A stretch of DNA of 64,000 nt. It comes from Cherax quadricarinatus (taxonomy: Eukaryota > Arthropoda > Malacostraca > Decapoda > Parastacidae). Under the pieces are notes generated by a model. The model had not been told where the DNA came from. It made no database searches and saw only the letters and a program-made list of their open reading frames with translations. Location of the stretch: assembly GCF_038502225.1 (NCBI RefSeq), contig NC_091378.1:9236167-9300166 (forward strand), written 5' to 3'. Of this stretch, positions 1 to 8,145 are shown piece after piece. Positions within the stretch are counted from its first letter, which is position 1; every line of letters begins with the position of its first letter. The translations under genes were made by a program, and so were the position numbers.

Positions 1-118
1 CTTGTCAATAAAGCTACGGATCCTTAAACTTGTCAAACCCTGTGTAAAAAAAAAAAAAAAAACTTACAAAACAGTGTTCAATCAAGAAGATGATTTTGTT
101 CAGGTTATTAACTCTTAT
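1..118. other. Unassigned edge sequence
   Basis: AT-rich sequence with a poly-A run near 48-62. I see no gene or repeat that I can name. A short stretch near the left edge resembles the GTCAATAAAG motif at the ends of the PLEs to the right, but it is too short to call. Confidence 0.3.
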
Positions 119-275
119 TTCCAATGGGGTCATTCAATTCCCTTTCCCTGGATGCGACCCACACCAGTCGGCTGACACCCAGGTGCCTACTTACTACCGA
201 CCCACACCAGTCGGCTGACACCCAGGTGCCTACTTACTACTGCGTGAAGAAGGGCAGCAGCTGCAAGCAAATATG
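119..275 (-). repeat. SINE family B fragment with a 43-bp tandem duplication
   Basis: The stretch GCGACCCACACCAGTCGGCT and its flanks match the body of the tRNA-Val-headed SINE seen in fuller form at 41793-42062. The tRNA head is missing. Positions 155-197 and 198-240 are two near-identical 43-bp copies of the same SINE segment, so this copy carries an internal tandem duplication. Confidence 0.7.
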
Positions 276-535
276 CCCAGTCTTTACTCTTCGTCCGGAG
301 ATCTTAAGTATACACCACTTCCTTGAACCTTCCCTAAGTGGTAATACCTAGTCTCTTAATCATCTCTATTGCAGTCTTTATCTCTGCTTTCTCGGAAGCA
401 ATGACTCGACCCCCCATCCCCCTGTTACCAAAGGCATTTCAAGTACAAGCGTGAGGATGCCTAATGATTTGCCCATCTTTGTTCACGCGAGTATTTGGGT
501 AAGACACAGCGGGCGATCTTACTACGAAATTTACG
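276..535. other. Unassigned 260-bp spacer
   Basis: No ORF of interest, no tandem repeat and no match to the repeat families seen elsewhere in the window. Confidence 0.3.
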
Positions 536-543
536 CCCTAGAT

Positions 544-715
544 CAGGGGTCCCCAACTTGCGGCTTTTACGCAGGTTCCGCACTGCGCAGTGTTAACAAT
601 TACAAAATACTATTGTTATTTTTCATAAAAATTACGAAAATTACAAAAGGGGGCTCTTCTTTAAATATGGTTTATCAAACTGTCCCTTTCATACTAAAAG
701 GTTTGGGGAGTACTG
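544..715. mobile_element. Short non-autonomous hAT-type element (MITE)
   Basis: The left end reads CAGGGGTCCCCAACTT and the right end, reverse-complemented, CAGTACTCCCCAAAC. Both fit the CAG-G-YYCCCAA style of hAT terminal inverted repeats. The element is flanked by an 8-bp direct repeat, CCCTAGAT at 536-543 and CCCTAGAC at 716-723 (7 of 8 identical), the duplication length expected of hAT transposases. At 172 bp with no coding sequence it must depend on a transposase elsewhere. Termini and duplication are seen; the superfamily call is inference. Confidence 0.75.
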
Positions 716-723
716 CCCTAGAC

Positions 724-1010
724 CATTGTCAAATCACAAATGGGGCAAGAAATGTAGAGAAGGCTGGACGACTTGAAGTCCACACTGAGGCTACAAGCGA
801 AGGACTATCTTCCATTTATATCAAAGACTATTTACTATTACCAAGATGTTTAAGGCGAGGATAGTAAATCATAAGACGGATTACCACAATTACCTGCTCT
901 AATTTTGAGAACTTTTGTTGTCATTAAACACAAGGAACTGACATTGTTAGGTCTGTATCCAGAGAAATTATCCTGATACAGACTCAGAACAGATGAGATT
1001 CGAACCTGTG
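724..1010. other. Unassigned flank of the PLE pair
   Basis: No protein similarity that I recognise on either strand. It does not match the LINE fragment on the other side of the PLE pair (6763-6960), so I could not reconstruct an empty site across the insertion. Confidence 0.3.
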
Positions 1011-1297
1011 GAAATAAATGGTATAAAATACCGACACAATGGAAATATAAACACAAATGCAATATAATATGATCCTTTATTGACAGCGTTTCACCCACAC
1101 AGTGGGCTTTTTCAAGTCACACACGGATCTACCTGGGGTTGGAAGGTACGAGAGTATTTATAGGCATGTTCAGAATGTTGAGGTCAGGTGGAGAATGCTG
1201 CATCTGATGATCTACCGGGTGGGGTTATAGAGTCTTGGGTAGCTTGGCAGGGGTATTGGACAAGTTGTGAGTAGACCTTCTGCAGTGTTCTATGTTC
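1011..1297 (-). repeat. PLE copy A 3' UTR and pseudo-LTR
   Basis: This stretch is nearly identical to 3594-3880 (same strand) and to the reverse complement of 6503-6762. It holds the GAAAC-GCTGTCAATAAAGG block near 1075-1095 preceded on the minus strand by a GCCCAC-TGT-GTGGGT hairpin, the remnant of a hammerhead-like fold (compare 7376-7428). It also supplies the AATAAA near the element end. Confidence 0.8.
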
Positions 1298-2806
1298 TTA
1301 TGTGGGATAGCGATGAAGAAGTTTCTTGGCGAGTGGTTCAGCTATGTTATAGAAGCCATTGTTCTGGTTGAAATTGTTGGTTGTAGAGATGAGCGATGAT
1401 TCCAGGATTCTTCTGTATTGAGTGTTGTCTTCTGTGGCTATAAGTCTTGAGTTTCTGTAGTTAATTAAATGGTTGTGTGAATTGCGATGTTGTACACAGG
1501 CATTCCTTGTATCGTCAGTCCTGCTTGCATATTGGTGTTCTGAAATACGTGTTTGGAGGTCTCTTGATGTTTCGCCCACATATAATTTGTTGCAGTCATT
1601 ACAAGGAATTATGTATACCCCTGCAGAGGATGGAGGCTTGTCCTGTCTACTACTGGTGATGTCCTTGATGGTCGTGGTTGTGGAGGTAGATACTTGGAAT
1701 GATGTTTTCGCAAAGATGTTGGAAACATGTTTGGCAATGGAGTTGGTTGGGAGGACTATGTATCTCTTCTCGGCAGTGTCTTCTCTGGGTGTGTTGAAGA
1801 TGTTTAATGCCCGCCGTCTGCAGTCTCTGATGAAGTGACGAGGATAGTGGAGTTTAGAAAATACTTGCTCAACTATAGTGCATTCTTCCTCAAGGAACTC
1901 ATTGCTGCAGATTCTGAGTGCACGTAGGAAAAAGCCTATAATTGCACCACGTTTAGTTTTGGTGTCGTGGTGAGAGTAGAAGTGGAGAAGATCGTTTTGG
2001 TTGGTGGGTTTTCGATAGACTTTAAAACGAAGTTCGTGGTCAGCTTTGCAGAGCAGAATATCAAGGAAAGGAAGAGTGTTGTCGACTTCTTCTTCAAGTG
2101 TGAACTGGATTGAAGGCTCGACCTGGTTGAGCTTGTCTTGGAGAGCTTGAACGTTGAAGCGTTTAGGAGTTATGAGGAGAATGTCGTCAACATAACGGAG
2201 CCAGGTGACAGACGAAGGAATAATGGTGGAGAAACGTTCGGCTTCTAGATGTTCCATGTATAGGTTCGCCAGGACTGCACTGAGTGGCGAATCCATGGGT
2301 AGTCCAAAAGTCTGCTGAAAGAGGTGATTTTCGAAAGAGAAACACGTAAAGCCAACACATAGTTCAACAAGGTCGATGAAATCGCTGGCTGGAATGGGAA
2401 GATCAAGTGAATCATCAATTTTCCTGCGCAAGAGATCGATGGCTTGTGTAGTAGGTACTTTGGTGAATAGGGAAGTCACGTCAAGGCTGGAAAGTTTCTT
2501 GTTCCTGATGTTGATGTTGCGAATGCGGTTGAGAAGATCACCCGAGTGTTTGAGATGTGCTGGACTGATAGTGCCCAAGAGTTTAGAGAGGTGTTTTGCG
2601 AGAATTCCTGAGAGCTGGTGGGGAGCACTGCCTATTCCCGAGGATATGGGCCTCAGTGGGATACCAGGCTTGTGAGTCTTTGGCAGGCCGTACATTCTGG
2701 CAGGTCTGGGGTTGCTGGGCATGGTGTGCAGAAGTTTCTTCCCTTGTTCTGAGCCCCTCAAAATGCGGCGAGTCCTTTGAAGAAAAGTTTTAGTAAGGTT
2801 GTCCAC
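1298..2806 (-). pseudogene. PLE reverse transcriptase / GIY-YIG endonuclease, copy A (motif B damaged)
   Basis: The 502-residue frame carries the main part of a PLE protein: the YGLPKTHKP block (about residues 39-47), motif A (SSLDVTSLFTKVP, about 105-117), motif B at 169-176, the YVDD catalytic box at 205-208, and near 395-425 a GIY-YIG endonuclease (GVYIIP, then LYVGETSRDLQTRISEH) with its cysteine pair (CNDC). PLE proteins copy the element RNA onto a nicked target. In this copy the motif B glycine is aspartate (PMDSPL, codon 2291-2293 on the minus strand) where copy B has PMGSPL. That glycine is conserved in RTs, so I expect loss of function. The frame overlaps the upstream ORF out of frame exactly as in copy B. 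Length and domain order are otherwise normal. Confidence 0.85.
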
Positions 2807-3567
2807 TTGGTTAGTTGTGAGAGGTTTGTAGGTATCTGGGTCAGATTGAGCATTTTGTTCCTGTAATCGTCAGTGTTCATGATAACAACACCACCTCCTT
2901 TATCAGCGGTGGTGACCCTGATGGTCGTGTCTTCTGCTAAACCTTTGAGTGCATTGATGTAACGTCGAGGTATGACTGGGGAGCTGCGTGTTGAGATGGC
3001 TGCTGAGATGATGCCTTGAAGATAGCCTTTTTGGAAGTCGGAGTCATTGTGTCTGTAGTTTTTGGCGATGAAATTGAGGTCTTGTTTTGGTTTCGTAATT
3101 CCTGTTGCGAATTTGAGGCCTAAGCTGAAGGCTTCAGTTTCTGTGGTTGACAGTGGACGAGATGAAAGATTTTGAATAATTTCAGGTCTTCCTAAACTTT
3201 TCCAATTACTATTATCGCAGAGTGTTTGTAGTTTCCTAGCAAGTCTGATCTTCTGTTGAACATTCGCTGTGGTAACTCTGCTGCGAATGATTTCGGCGGT
3301 GCGTCTGTTCATGTTGCCCCGGAGTGTTGTGCCTAGTGTTCTGGCTTGGAGAAAAGCTTCCTTTGTAGCAATGTTTAAGTCATCTGCACACTCTTCAAGG
3401 TAGGTCCGAGCTGTAGCGGAGAAAGGTGGTTTGATGTTGGCAATTTGAGGAGGAGTAGATCTTGGTAAGACCATTTCTTGGATGCAATCACGAAGAAAAT
3501 TGTGTCTGTTGCGAAGTGAGTAAGCTTTTAGAAGAAGGTCCAGGTATTCTCTGTGTGAAGGATCCAT
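2758..3567 (-). CDS. PLE N-terminal ORF, copy A
   Basis: An open frame starts with MDPSHREYLDLLLKAYSLRN at 3567; the frame is open to 3636, but that part lies in pLTR sequence, so I prefer the ATG at 3567. It encodes the N-terminal region of the PLE protein, basic and rich in helix-forming residues, and ends with the KGGGVVIMNTDDYRNKML block that lies just before the RT core in PLE proteins. It runs out of frame at 2758 and overlaps the next frame by about 48 bases. It differs from copy B at about one residue in the shared part (AFSLGL against ALSLGL). PLEs usually encode one continuous protein, so I read this as the front half of a split frame and not as a separate gene. Confidence 0.75.
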   Translation of the reverse strand: MDPSHREYLDLLLKAYSLRNRHNFLRDCIQEMVLPRSTPPQIANIKPPFSATARTYLEECADDLNIATKEAFLQARTLGTTLRGNMNRRTAEIIRSRVTTANVQQKIRLARKLQTLCDNSNWKSLGRPEIIQNLSSRPLSTTETEAFSLGLKFATGITKPKQDLNFIAKNYRHNDSDFQKGYLQGIISAAISTRSSPVIPRRYINALKGLAEDTTIRVTTADKGGGVVIMNTDDYRNKMLNLTQIPTNLSQLTKWTTLLKLFFKGLAAF

Positions 3568-3593
3568 TTCTACTGCAGTGTTTGACACGATGG

Positions 3594-4027
3594 AAATAAA
3601 TGGTATAAAATACCGACACAATGGAAATATAAACACAAATGCAATATAATGTGATCCTTTATTGACAACGTTTCACCCACACAGTGGGCTTTTTCAAGTC
3701 ACACACGGATCTACCTGGGGTTGGAAGGTACGAGAGTATTTATAGGCATGTTCAGAATGTTGAGGTCAGGTGGAGAATGCTGCATCTGATGATCTACCGG
3801 GTGGGGTTATAGAGTCTTGGGTAGCTTGGCAGGGGTATTGGACAAGTTGTGAGTAGACCTTCTGCAGTGTTCTATGTTCTCATGTGGGATAGCGATGAAG
3901 AAGTTTCTTGGCGAGTGGTTCAGCTATGTTATAGAAGCCATTGTTCTGGTTGAAATTGTTGGTTGTAGAGATGAGCGATGATTCCAGGATTCTTCTGTAT
4001 TGAGTGGCTATAAGTCTTGAGTTTCTG
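3594..4027 (-). repeat. Upstream partial 3' end (pLTR) of PLE copy A
   Basis: This repeats the element 3' end together with the last codons of the GIY-YIG frame (compare 1011-1460) and lies head-to-tail behind copy A. Relative to the outer copy it has lost 12 bp near 4005, within the end of the coding part. It stops abruptly near 4028, where the sequence flips to the opposite strand. Confidence 0.8.
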
Positions 4028-4160
4028 TACATGCCTATAAATACTCTCGTACCTTCCAACCCCAGGTAGATCCGTGTGTGACTTAAAAAAGCCCACTGTG
4101 TGGGTGAAACGTTGTCAATAAAGGATCACATTATATTGCATTTGTGTTTATATTTCCATT
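4028..4160 (+). repeat. Upstream partial pLTR of PLE copy B
   Basis: A plus-strand copy of the last 130 bp of the element (compare 6633-6762). It includes the degenerate hammerhead-like segment: GCCCACTGTGTGGGT followed by GAAACGTTGTCAATAAAGG near 4090-4125. It lies inverted relative to 3594-3750, making a foldback with an asymmetric spacer of about 280 bp. Promoter activity is plausible for PLE pLTRs but cannot be shown here. Confidence 0.75.
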
Positions 4161-4232
4161 GTGTCGGTATTTGTTTTATACATTGTGTCATTTTTACCAT
4201 TTATTTCCATCGTGTCAAACACTGCAGTAGAA

Positions 4233-5042
4233 ATGGATCCTTCACACAGAGAATACCTGGACCTTCTTCTAAAAGCTTACTCACTTCGCAACAGACACAA
4301 TTTTCTTCGTGATTGCATCCAAGAAATGGTCTTACCAAGATCTACTCCTCCTCAAATTGCCAACATCAAACCACCTTTCTCCGCTACAGCTCGGACCTAC
4401 CTTGAAGAGTGTGCAGATGACTTAAACATTGCTACAAAGGAAGCTTTTCTCCAAGCCAGAACACTAGGCACAACACTCCGGGGCAACATGAACAGACGCA
4501 CCGCCGAAATCATTCGCAGCAGAGTTACCACAGCGAATGTTCAACAGAAGATCAGACTTGCTAGGAAACTACAAACACTCTGCGATAATAGTAATTGGAA
4601 AAGTTTAGGAAGACCTGAAATTATTCAAAATCTTTCATCTCGTCCACTGTCAACCACAGAAACTGAAGCCCTCAGCTTAGGCCTCAAATTCGCAACAGGA
4701 ATTACGAAACCAAAACAAGACCTCAATTTCATCGCCAAAAACTACAGACACAATGACTCCGACTTCCAAAAAGGCTATCTTCAAGGCATCATCTCAGCAG
4801 CCATCTCAACACGCAGCTCCCCAGTCATACCTCGACGTTACATCAATGCACTCAAAGGTTTAGCAGAAGACACGACCATCAGGGTCACCACCGCTGATAA
4901 AGGAGGTGGTGTTGTTATCATGAACACTGACGATTACAGGAACAAAATGCTCAATCTGACCCAGATACCTACAAACCTCTCACAACTAACCAAGTGGACA
5001 ACCTTACTAAAACTTTTCTTCAAAGGACTCGCCGCATTCTGA
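4233..5042 (+). CDS. PLE N-terminal ORF, copy B
   Basis: The start chosen is the ATG at 4233 (MDPSHREYL). An open frame reaches back to a GTG at 4161, but that part is pLTR. The 269-residue product covers the N-terminal part of a PLE protein and ends with KGGGVVIMNTDDYRNKML and then an out-of-frame tail. The neighbouring frame (-1 relative to this one) reads DPDTYKPLTTNQVDNLTK from about 4957, upstream of its own first ATG at 4994. That looks like native PLE sequence, so the true junction of the two frames lies near 4955. Both copies share it. Either the common source copy already carried a frameshift, or the element uses ribosomal frameshifting. Confidence 0.75.
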   Translation: MDPSHREYLDLLLKAYSLRNRHNFLRDCIQEMVLPRSTPPQIANIKPPFSATARTYLEECADDLNIATKEAFLQARTLGTTLRGNMNRRTAEIIRSRVTTANVQQKIRLARKLQTLCDNSNWKSLGRPEIIQNLSSRPLSTTETEALSLGLKFATGITKPKQDLNFIAKNYRHNDSDFQKGYLQGIISAAISTRSSPVIPRRYINALKGLAEDTTIRVTTADKGGGVVIMNTDDYRNKMLNLTQIPTNLSQLTKWTTLLKLFFKGLAAF

Positions 5043-6502
5043 GGGGCTCAGAACAAGGGAAGAAACTTCTGCACACCATGCCCAGCAACCCCAGACCTGC
5101 CAGAATGTACGGCCTGCCAAAGACTCACAAGCCTGGTATCCCACTGAGGCCCATATCCTCGGGAATAGGCAGTGCTCCCCACCAGCTCTCAGGAATTCTC
5201 GCAAAACACCTCTCTAAACTCTTGGGCACTATCAGTCCAGCACATCTCAAACACTCGGGTGATCTTCTCAATCGCATTCGCAACATCAACATCAGGAACA
5301 AGAAACTTTCCAGCCTTGACGTGACTTCCCTATTCACCAAAGTACCTACTACACAAGCCATCGATCTCTTGCGCAGGAAAATTGACGATTCACTTGATCT
5401 TCCCATTCCAGCCAGCGATTTCATCGACCTTGTTGAACTATGTGTTGGCTTTACGTGTTTCTCTTTCGAAAATCACCTCTTTCAGCAGACTTTTGGACTA
5501 CCCATGGGTTCGCCACTCAGTGCAGTCCTGGCGAACCTATACATGGAACATCTAGAAGCCGAACGTTTCTCCACCATTATTCCTTCGTCTGTCACCTGGC
5601 TCCGTTATGTTGACGACATTCTCCTCATAACTCCTAAACGCTTCAACGTTCAAGCTCTGCAAGACAAGCTCAACCAGGTCGAGCCTTCAATCCAGTTCAC
5701 ACTTGAAGAAGAAGTCACAAACACTCTTCCTTTCCTTGATGTTCTGCTCTGCAAAGCTGACCACGAACTTCGTTTTAAAGTCTATCGAAAACCCACCAAC
5801 CAAAACGATCTTCTCCACTTCTACTCTCACCACGACACCAAAACTAAACGTGGTGCAATTATAGGCTTTTTCCTACGTGCACTCAGAATCTGCAGCAATG
5901 AGTTCCTTGAGGAAAAATGCACTATAATTGAACAAGTATTTTCTAAACTCCACTATCCTCGTCACTTCATCAGAGACTGCAGACGGCGGGCATTAAACAT
6001 CTTCAACACACCCAGAGAAGACACTGCCGAGAAGAGATACATAGTCCTCCCAACCAACTCCATTGCCAAACACGTTTCCAACATCTTTGCGAAAACATCA
6101 TTCCAAGTATCTACCTCCACAACCACGACCACCAAGGACATCACCAGTAGTAGACAGGACAAGCCTCCATCCTCTGCAGGGGTATACATAATCCCTTGTA
6201 ATGACTGCAACAAATTATATGTGGGCGAAACATCAAGAGACCTCCAAACACGTATTTCAGAACACCAATATGCAAGCAGGACTGACGATACAAGGAATGC
6301 CTGTGTACAACATCGCAATTCACACAACCATTTAATTAACTACAGAAACTCAAGACTTATAGCCACAGAAGACAACACTCAATACAGAAGAATCCTGGAA
6401 TCATCGCTCATCTCTACAACCAACAATTTCAACCAGAACAATGGCTTCTATAACATAGCTGAACCACTCGCCAAGAAACTTCTTCATCGCTATCCCACAT
6501 AA
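4994..6502 (+). CDS. PLE reverse transcriptase / GIY-YIG endonuclease, copy B
   Basis: A 502-residue open frame with every RT landmark intact: YGLPKTHKPG (39-48), motif A around SLDVTSLF, motif B PMGSPL (170-175), motif C YVDD (205-208, bases 5606-5617) and motif D-like LPFLDVLL. A GIY-YIG nuclease follows (GVYIIP from about 395, CNDCNKLYVGE, then the catalytic-arginine helix TSRDLQTRISEH). The protein would nick target DNA and prime reverse transcription there, in the nucleus. Compared with copy A it keeps the motif B glycine and differs at about six other residues (for example EVTN against EVDN, EEKC against EEEC). The N-terminal part is in the -1 frame upstream, so this copy is complete in content but split in frame. 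Confidence 0.88.
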   Translation: MDNLTKTFLQRTRRILRGSEQGKKLLHTMPSNPRPARMYGLPKTHKPGIPLRPISSGIGSAPHQLSGILAKHLSKLLGTISPAHLKHSGDLLNRIRNINIRNKKLSSLDVTSLFTKVPTTQAIDLLRRKIDDSLDLPIPASDFIDLVELCVGFTCFSFENHLFQQTFGLPMGSPLSAVLANLYMEHLEAERFSTIIPSSVTWLRYVDDILLITPKRFNVQALQDKLNQVEPSIQFTLEEEVTNTLPFLDVLLCKADHELRFKVYRKPTNQNDLLHFYSHHDTKTKRGAIIGFFLRALRICSNEFLEEKCTIIEQVFSKLHYPRHFIRDCRRRALNIFNTPREDTAEKRYIVLPTNSIAKHVSNIFAKTSFQVSTSTTTTTKDITSSRQDKPPSSAGVYIIPCNDCNKLYVGETSRDLQTRISEHQYASRTDDTRNACVQHRNSHNHLINYRNSRLIATEDNTQYRRILESSLISTTNNFNQNNGFYNIAEPLAKKLLHRYPT

Positions 6503-6762
6503 GAACATAGAACACTGCAGAAGGTCTACTCACAACTTGTCCAATACCCCTGCCAAGCTACCCAAGACTCTATAACCCCACCCGGTAGATCATCAGATGC
6601 AGCATTCTCCACCTGACCTCAACATTCTGAACATGCCTATAAATACTCTCGTACCTTCCAACCCCAGGTAGATCCGTGTGTGACTTGAAAAAGCCCACTG
6701 TGTGGGTGAAACATTGTCAATAAAGGATCACATTATATTGCATTTGTGTTTATATTTCCACA
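6503..6762 (+). repeat. PLE copy B 3' UTR and pLTR
   Basis: The untranslated 3' end of copy B, matching 4028-4160 and the reverse complement of 1011-1297. The segment 6684-6725 has the hammerhead-like order: CTTGAAAAAG, hairpin GCCCAC-TGT-GTGGGT, GAAAC, then CAATAAAGG. The canonical CTGATGA core is degenerate here (CTTGAAA) and GAAACG has become GAAACA. The element ends near 6762. Confidence 0.75.
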
Positions 6763-6960
6763 TGGGCATGTCGTCGATGGCTTTCTCAAAGTTTAGTGGA
6801 GTTAGGGTTATGTCATAAATCTGGCCTACATTGGCAGGGTTTTGAGGCTCATTCATGAAAAAATTGTTTGGATTATCTATCTTTAAACTAGTTAGTGGCT
6901 CGCTGAACACTGAGTCACATTGCGATTTCAGTATCTCGCTCATTTCTTTGCCATGGATTC
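6763..6960 (-). pseudogene. CR1-like LINE fragment (pre-RT region)
   Basis: The minus strand encodes NNFFMNEPQNPANV, ITLTPLNFEKAIDDMPM, which lines up with MREPQNLVNTSLSDV, ILTPNDFEQAINGMPM in the LINE at 45227-45330. It is cut at the PMW position by the PLE end, so the PLE inserted into, or joined to, an older LINE. About 65 codons remain. Confidence 0.75.
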
Positions 6961-7147
6961 GAATCCCATTCGTTTTGTCAGATGTTTACAGTCATTTTAT
7001 AACGATTTCGCGACTTATAGTGATTCATTTTTGGCCTACACGTTGCTAAATATGTCATGTAATATTGTGAAAAGATATAGTTTCCACTCCCTACGAAACA
7101 TATTGTTGTACAATAAAATCGAAGTAAACAGATGCTATCACAATATG
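6961..7147. other. Unassigned AT-rich spacer
   Basis: No coding similarity or repeat recognised on either strand. Confidence 0.3.
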
Positions 7148-7209
7148 CAGAACAACCACTGTGAAAAAATAGCCCTTGGAAGTTCACTTTTTTCACAGTG
7201 GTTGTTCTG
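7148..7209. other. Perfect 22-bp inverted repeat hairpin
   Basis: Positions 7148-7169 (CAGAACAACCACTGTGAAAA plus two A) are exactly complementary to 7188-7209, separated by an 18-nt loop. Transcribed from either strand it would give a 62-nt perfect hairpin. The flanks do not extend the pairing. It could be a foldback remnant or a small-RNA precursor; the sequence alone does not decide. Confidence 0.6.
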
Positions 7210-7239
7210 TATACTTCTGTATGAATGTGCAAATAATGG

Positions 7240-7475
7240 CGTACCACATTTATAGCAGAGCAATACAAAGAGGAAGGACCTGTGCTGTACATTCTACAAG
7301 ATTGATGGACAGAACACATCGACTCCAGGCTGAGGGACTGATTACCTTATACTCCTCCTCTCCTTACGCCTTCCTCTTTGTATTGGACTGATGAAGCCAC
7401 TGTGTGGCGAAACGTTTCCTGAATAAAGATTCCCATATGCTGCATAAGTGTCTCAATCTTCAACTTGTGGGGATA
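7240..7475 (+). mobile_element. PLE-like terminal fragment with hammerhead ribozyme
   Basis: A second PLE-like terminus, different from the 1-6.8 kb family but with the same order: hairpin, GAAACG, AATAAAG, end. Its closest relative in the window is 15500-15605 (shared CTCCAGGCTG, TGTATTGGACTGA, AAAGTATT-like and AAGTGTCTCA-TTC blocks). No RT coding part is present, so it is a truncated copy or solo end. Confidence 0.65.
7376..7428 (+). ncRNA. Type I hammerhead ribozyme motif
   Basis: The conserved core is complete: CTGATGA at 7388-7394, stem II GCCAC (7396-7400) with loop TGT and GTGGC (7404-7408), then GAAAC at 7409-7413. Stem I can form from GGA (7385-7387) with TCC (7417-7419), and further out from CTTTGTAT with ATAAAG, separated by an internal loop. 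Stem III is very short (ACGT), as described for the minimal type I ribozymes of PLEs, which are thought to work as dimers. The predicted cut is after T7416. One extra A precedes stem II. The motif is seen; activity is inferred. Confidence 0.75.
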
Positions 7476-7499
7476 ACCATATGAAACGTCAAGGAGATA

Positions 7500-7615
7500 C
7501 AGCAGCGACTACATGAAAGCTTTGCTGACCACATTTCGCCCATGTTGTGGATTTTTCAAGTAGCAAGATAAGAGCCCAATGTGTGGGCGAAACCTCGTCA
7601 GTAAGGTTTCAGTTA
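7500..7615. repeat. Inverted PLE-like end fragments
   Basis: A minus-strand end (TTTCGCCCATGTTGTGG, then TTTTTCAAG) is followed by a plus-strand end (AGCCCAATGTGTGGGCGAAAC, then GTCAGTAAGG). This is a small foldback of the same general form as 15352-15592 and 25514-25672. The core upstream of stem II is degenerate in both halves. Confidence 0.5.
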
Positions 7616-7631
7616 AAACCACAGGTCAAGG

Positions 7632-7915
7632 ACCGGGTCACGGGGGCGTTGACTCAAAGTAGACCCCAGGAATACTCCAGGTATGCTCCAGGTAGACTCC
7701 AGGTATACTCCAGGACGACTCCAGGCATACTCCAGGTATACTCCAGGAAAACTCCAGGTATACTCCAGGAAGACTTCAGGTATACTCCAGGAAGACTCCA
7801 TGTATACTCCAAGTATACTCCATGAAGACTCCATGCATACTCCATGTACACTCCAGGTATACTTCAGAAGACTCGAGGTAGATTCCAGATATATTCCAGG
7901 TAAACTCCAGTTAGT
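7632..7915. repeat. 11-bp minisatellite growing from a LINE 3' end
   Basis: The array starts right after a CR1-like LINE terminus (GACCGGGTCACGGGGGCGTT; compare 40617 and 46896) and consists of about 23 diverged copies of CAGGTATACTC (variants include AAGACT and ATGCAT). The intact LINE end at 46920-46945 has only two or three such units, so this is an expansion of the tail. Open frames across it are by-products of the repeat. Confidence 0.8.
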
Positions 7916-8145
7916 TGTATCTATTAGCAAAATAAATATAGTCTTAAATATATTTAGCAATTGTCTTACGTGTCCACATTTTTCCTTTAAAAAATTCTTG
8001 TCCAATTTGCATATCGGAAAATATTTAATATGTAAAGGAGCAACTTCTCAGCTTACAAGCTGACTCTTACAACTTAAGTTTGATATATAAGCTAAGTTAC
8101 TTAGCTTATTTAAGCATAAATATATGTAATATATATAAGTGTAGT
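7916..8145. other. Unassigned AT-rich spacer between minisatellites
   Basis: No gene or named repeat seen. Confidence 0.3.

Larger units (their letters stand above)
1011..6762. mobile_element. Head-to-head pair of Penelope-like elements
   Basis: Two PLE copies lie 5' to 5'. Copy A is on the minus strand (ORFs about 1298-3567) and copy B on the plus strand (ORFs about 4233-6502). Each is bounded by the same terminal sequence (pseudo-LTR). The outer ends are the two 3' ends. The centre, 3594-4160, holds two partial 3'-end copies in opposite orientation. pLTRs and inverted partial copies are a known trait of PLEs. The encoded proteins differ at only a handful of positions over about 790 residues, so the pair is young. 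The outer right edge cuts into a LINE fragment. Confidence 0.9.

Noticed and set aside
4994..5042. Two independent overlapping genes in the PLE
   Set aside because: The downstream frame has PLE-like coding before its first ATG, so one split protein explains both frames better.
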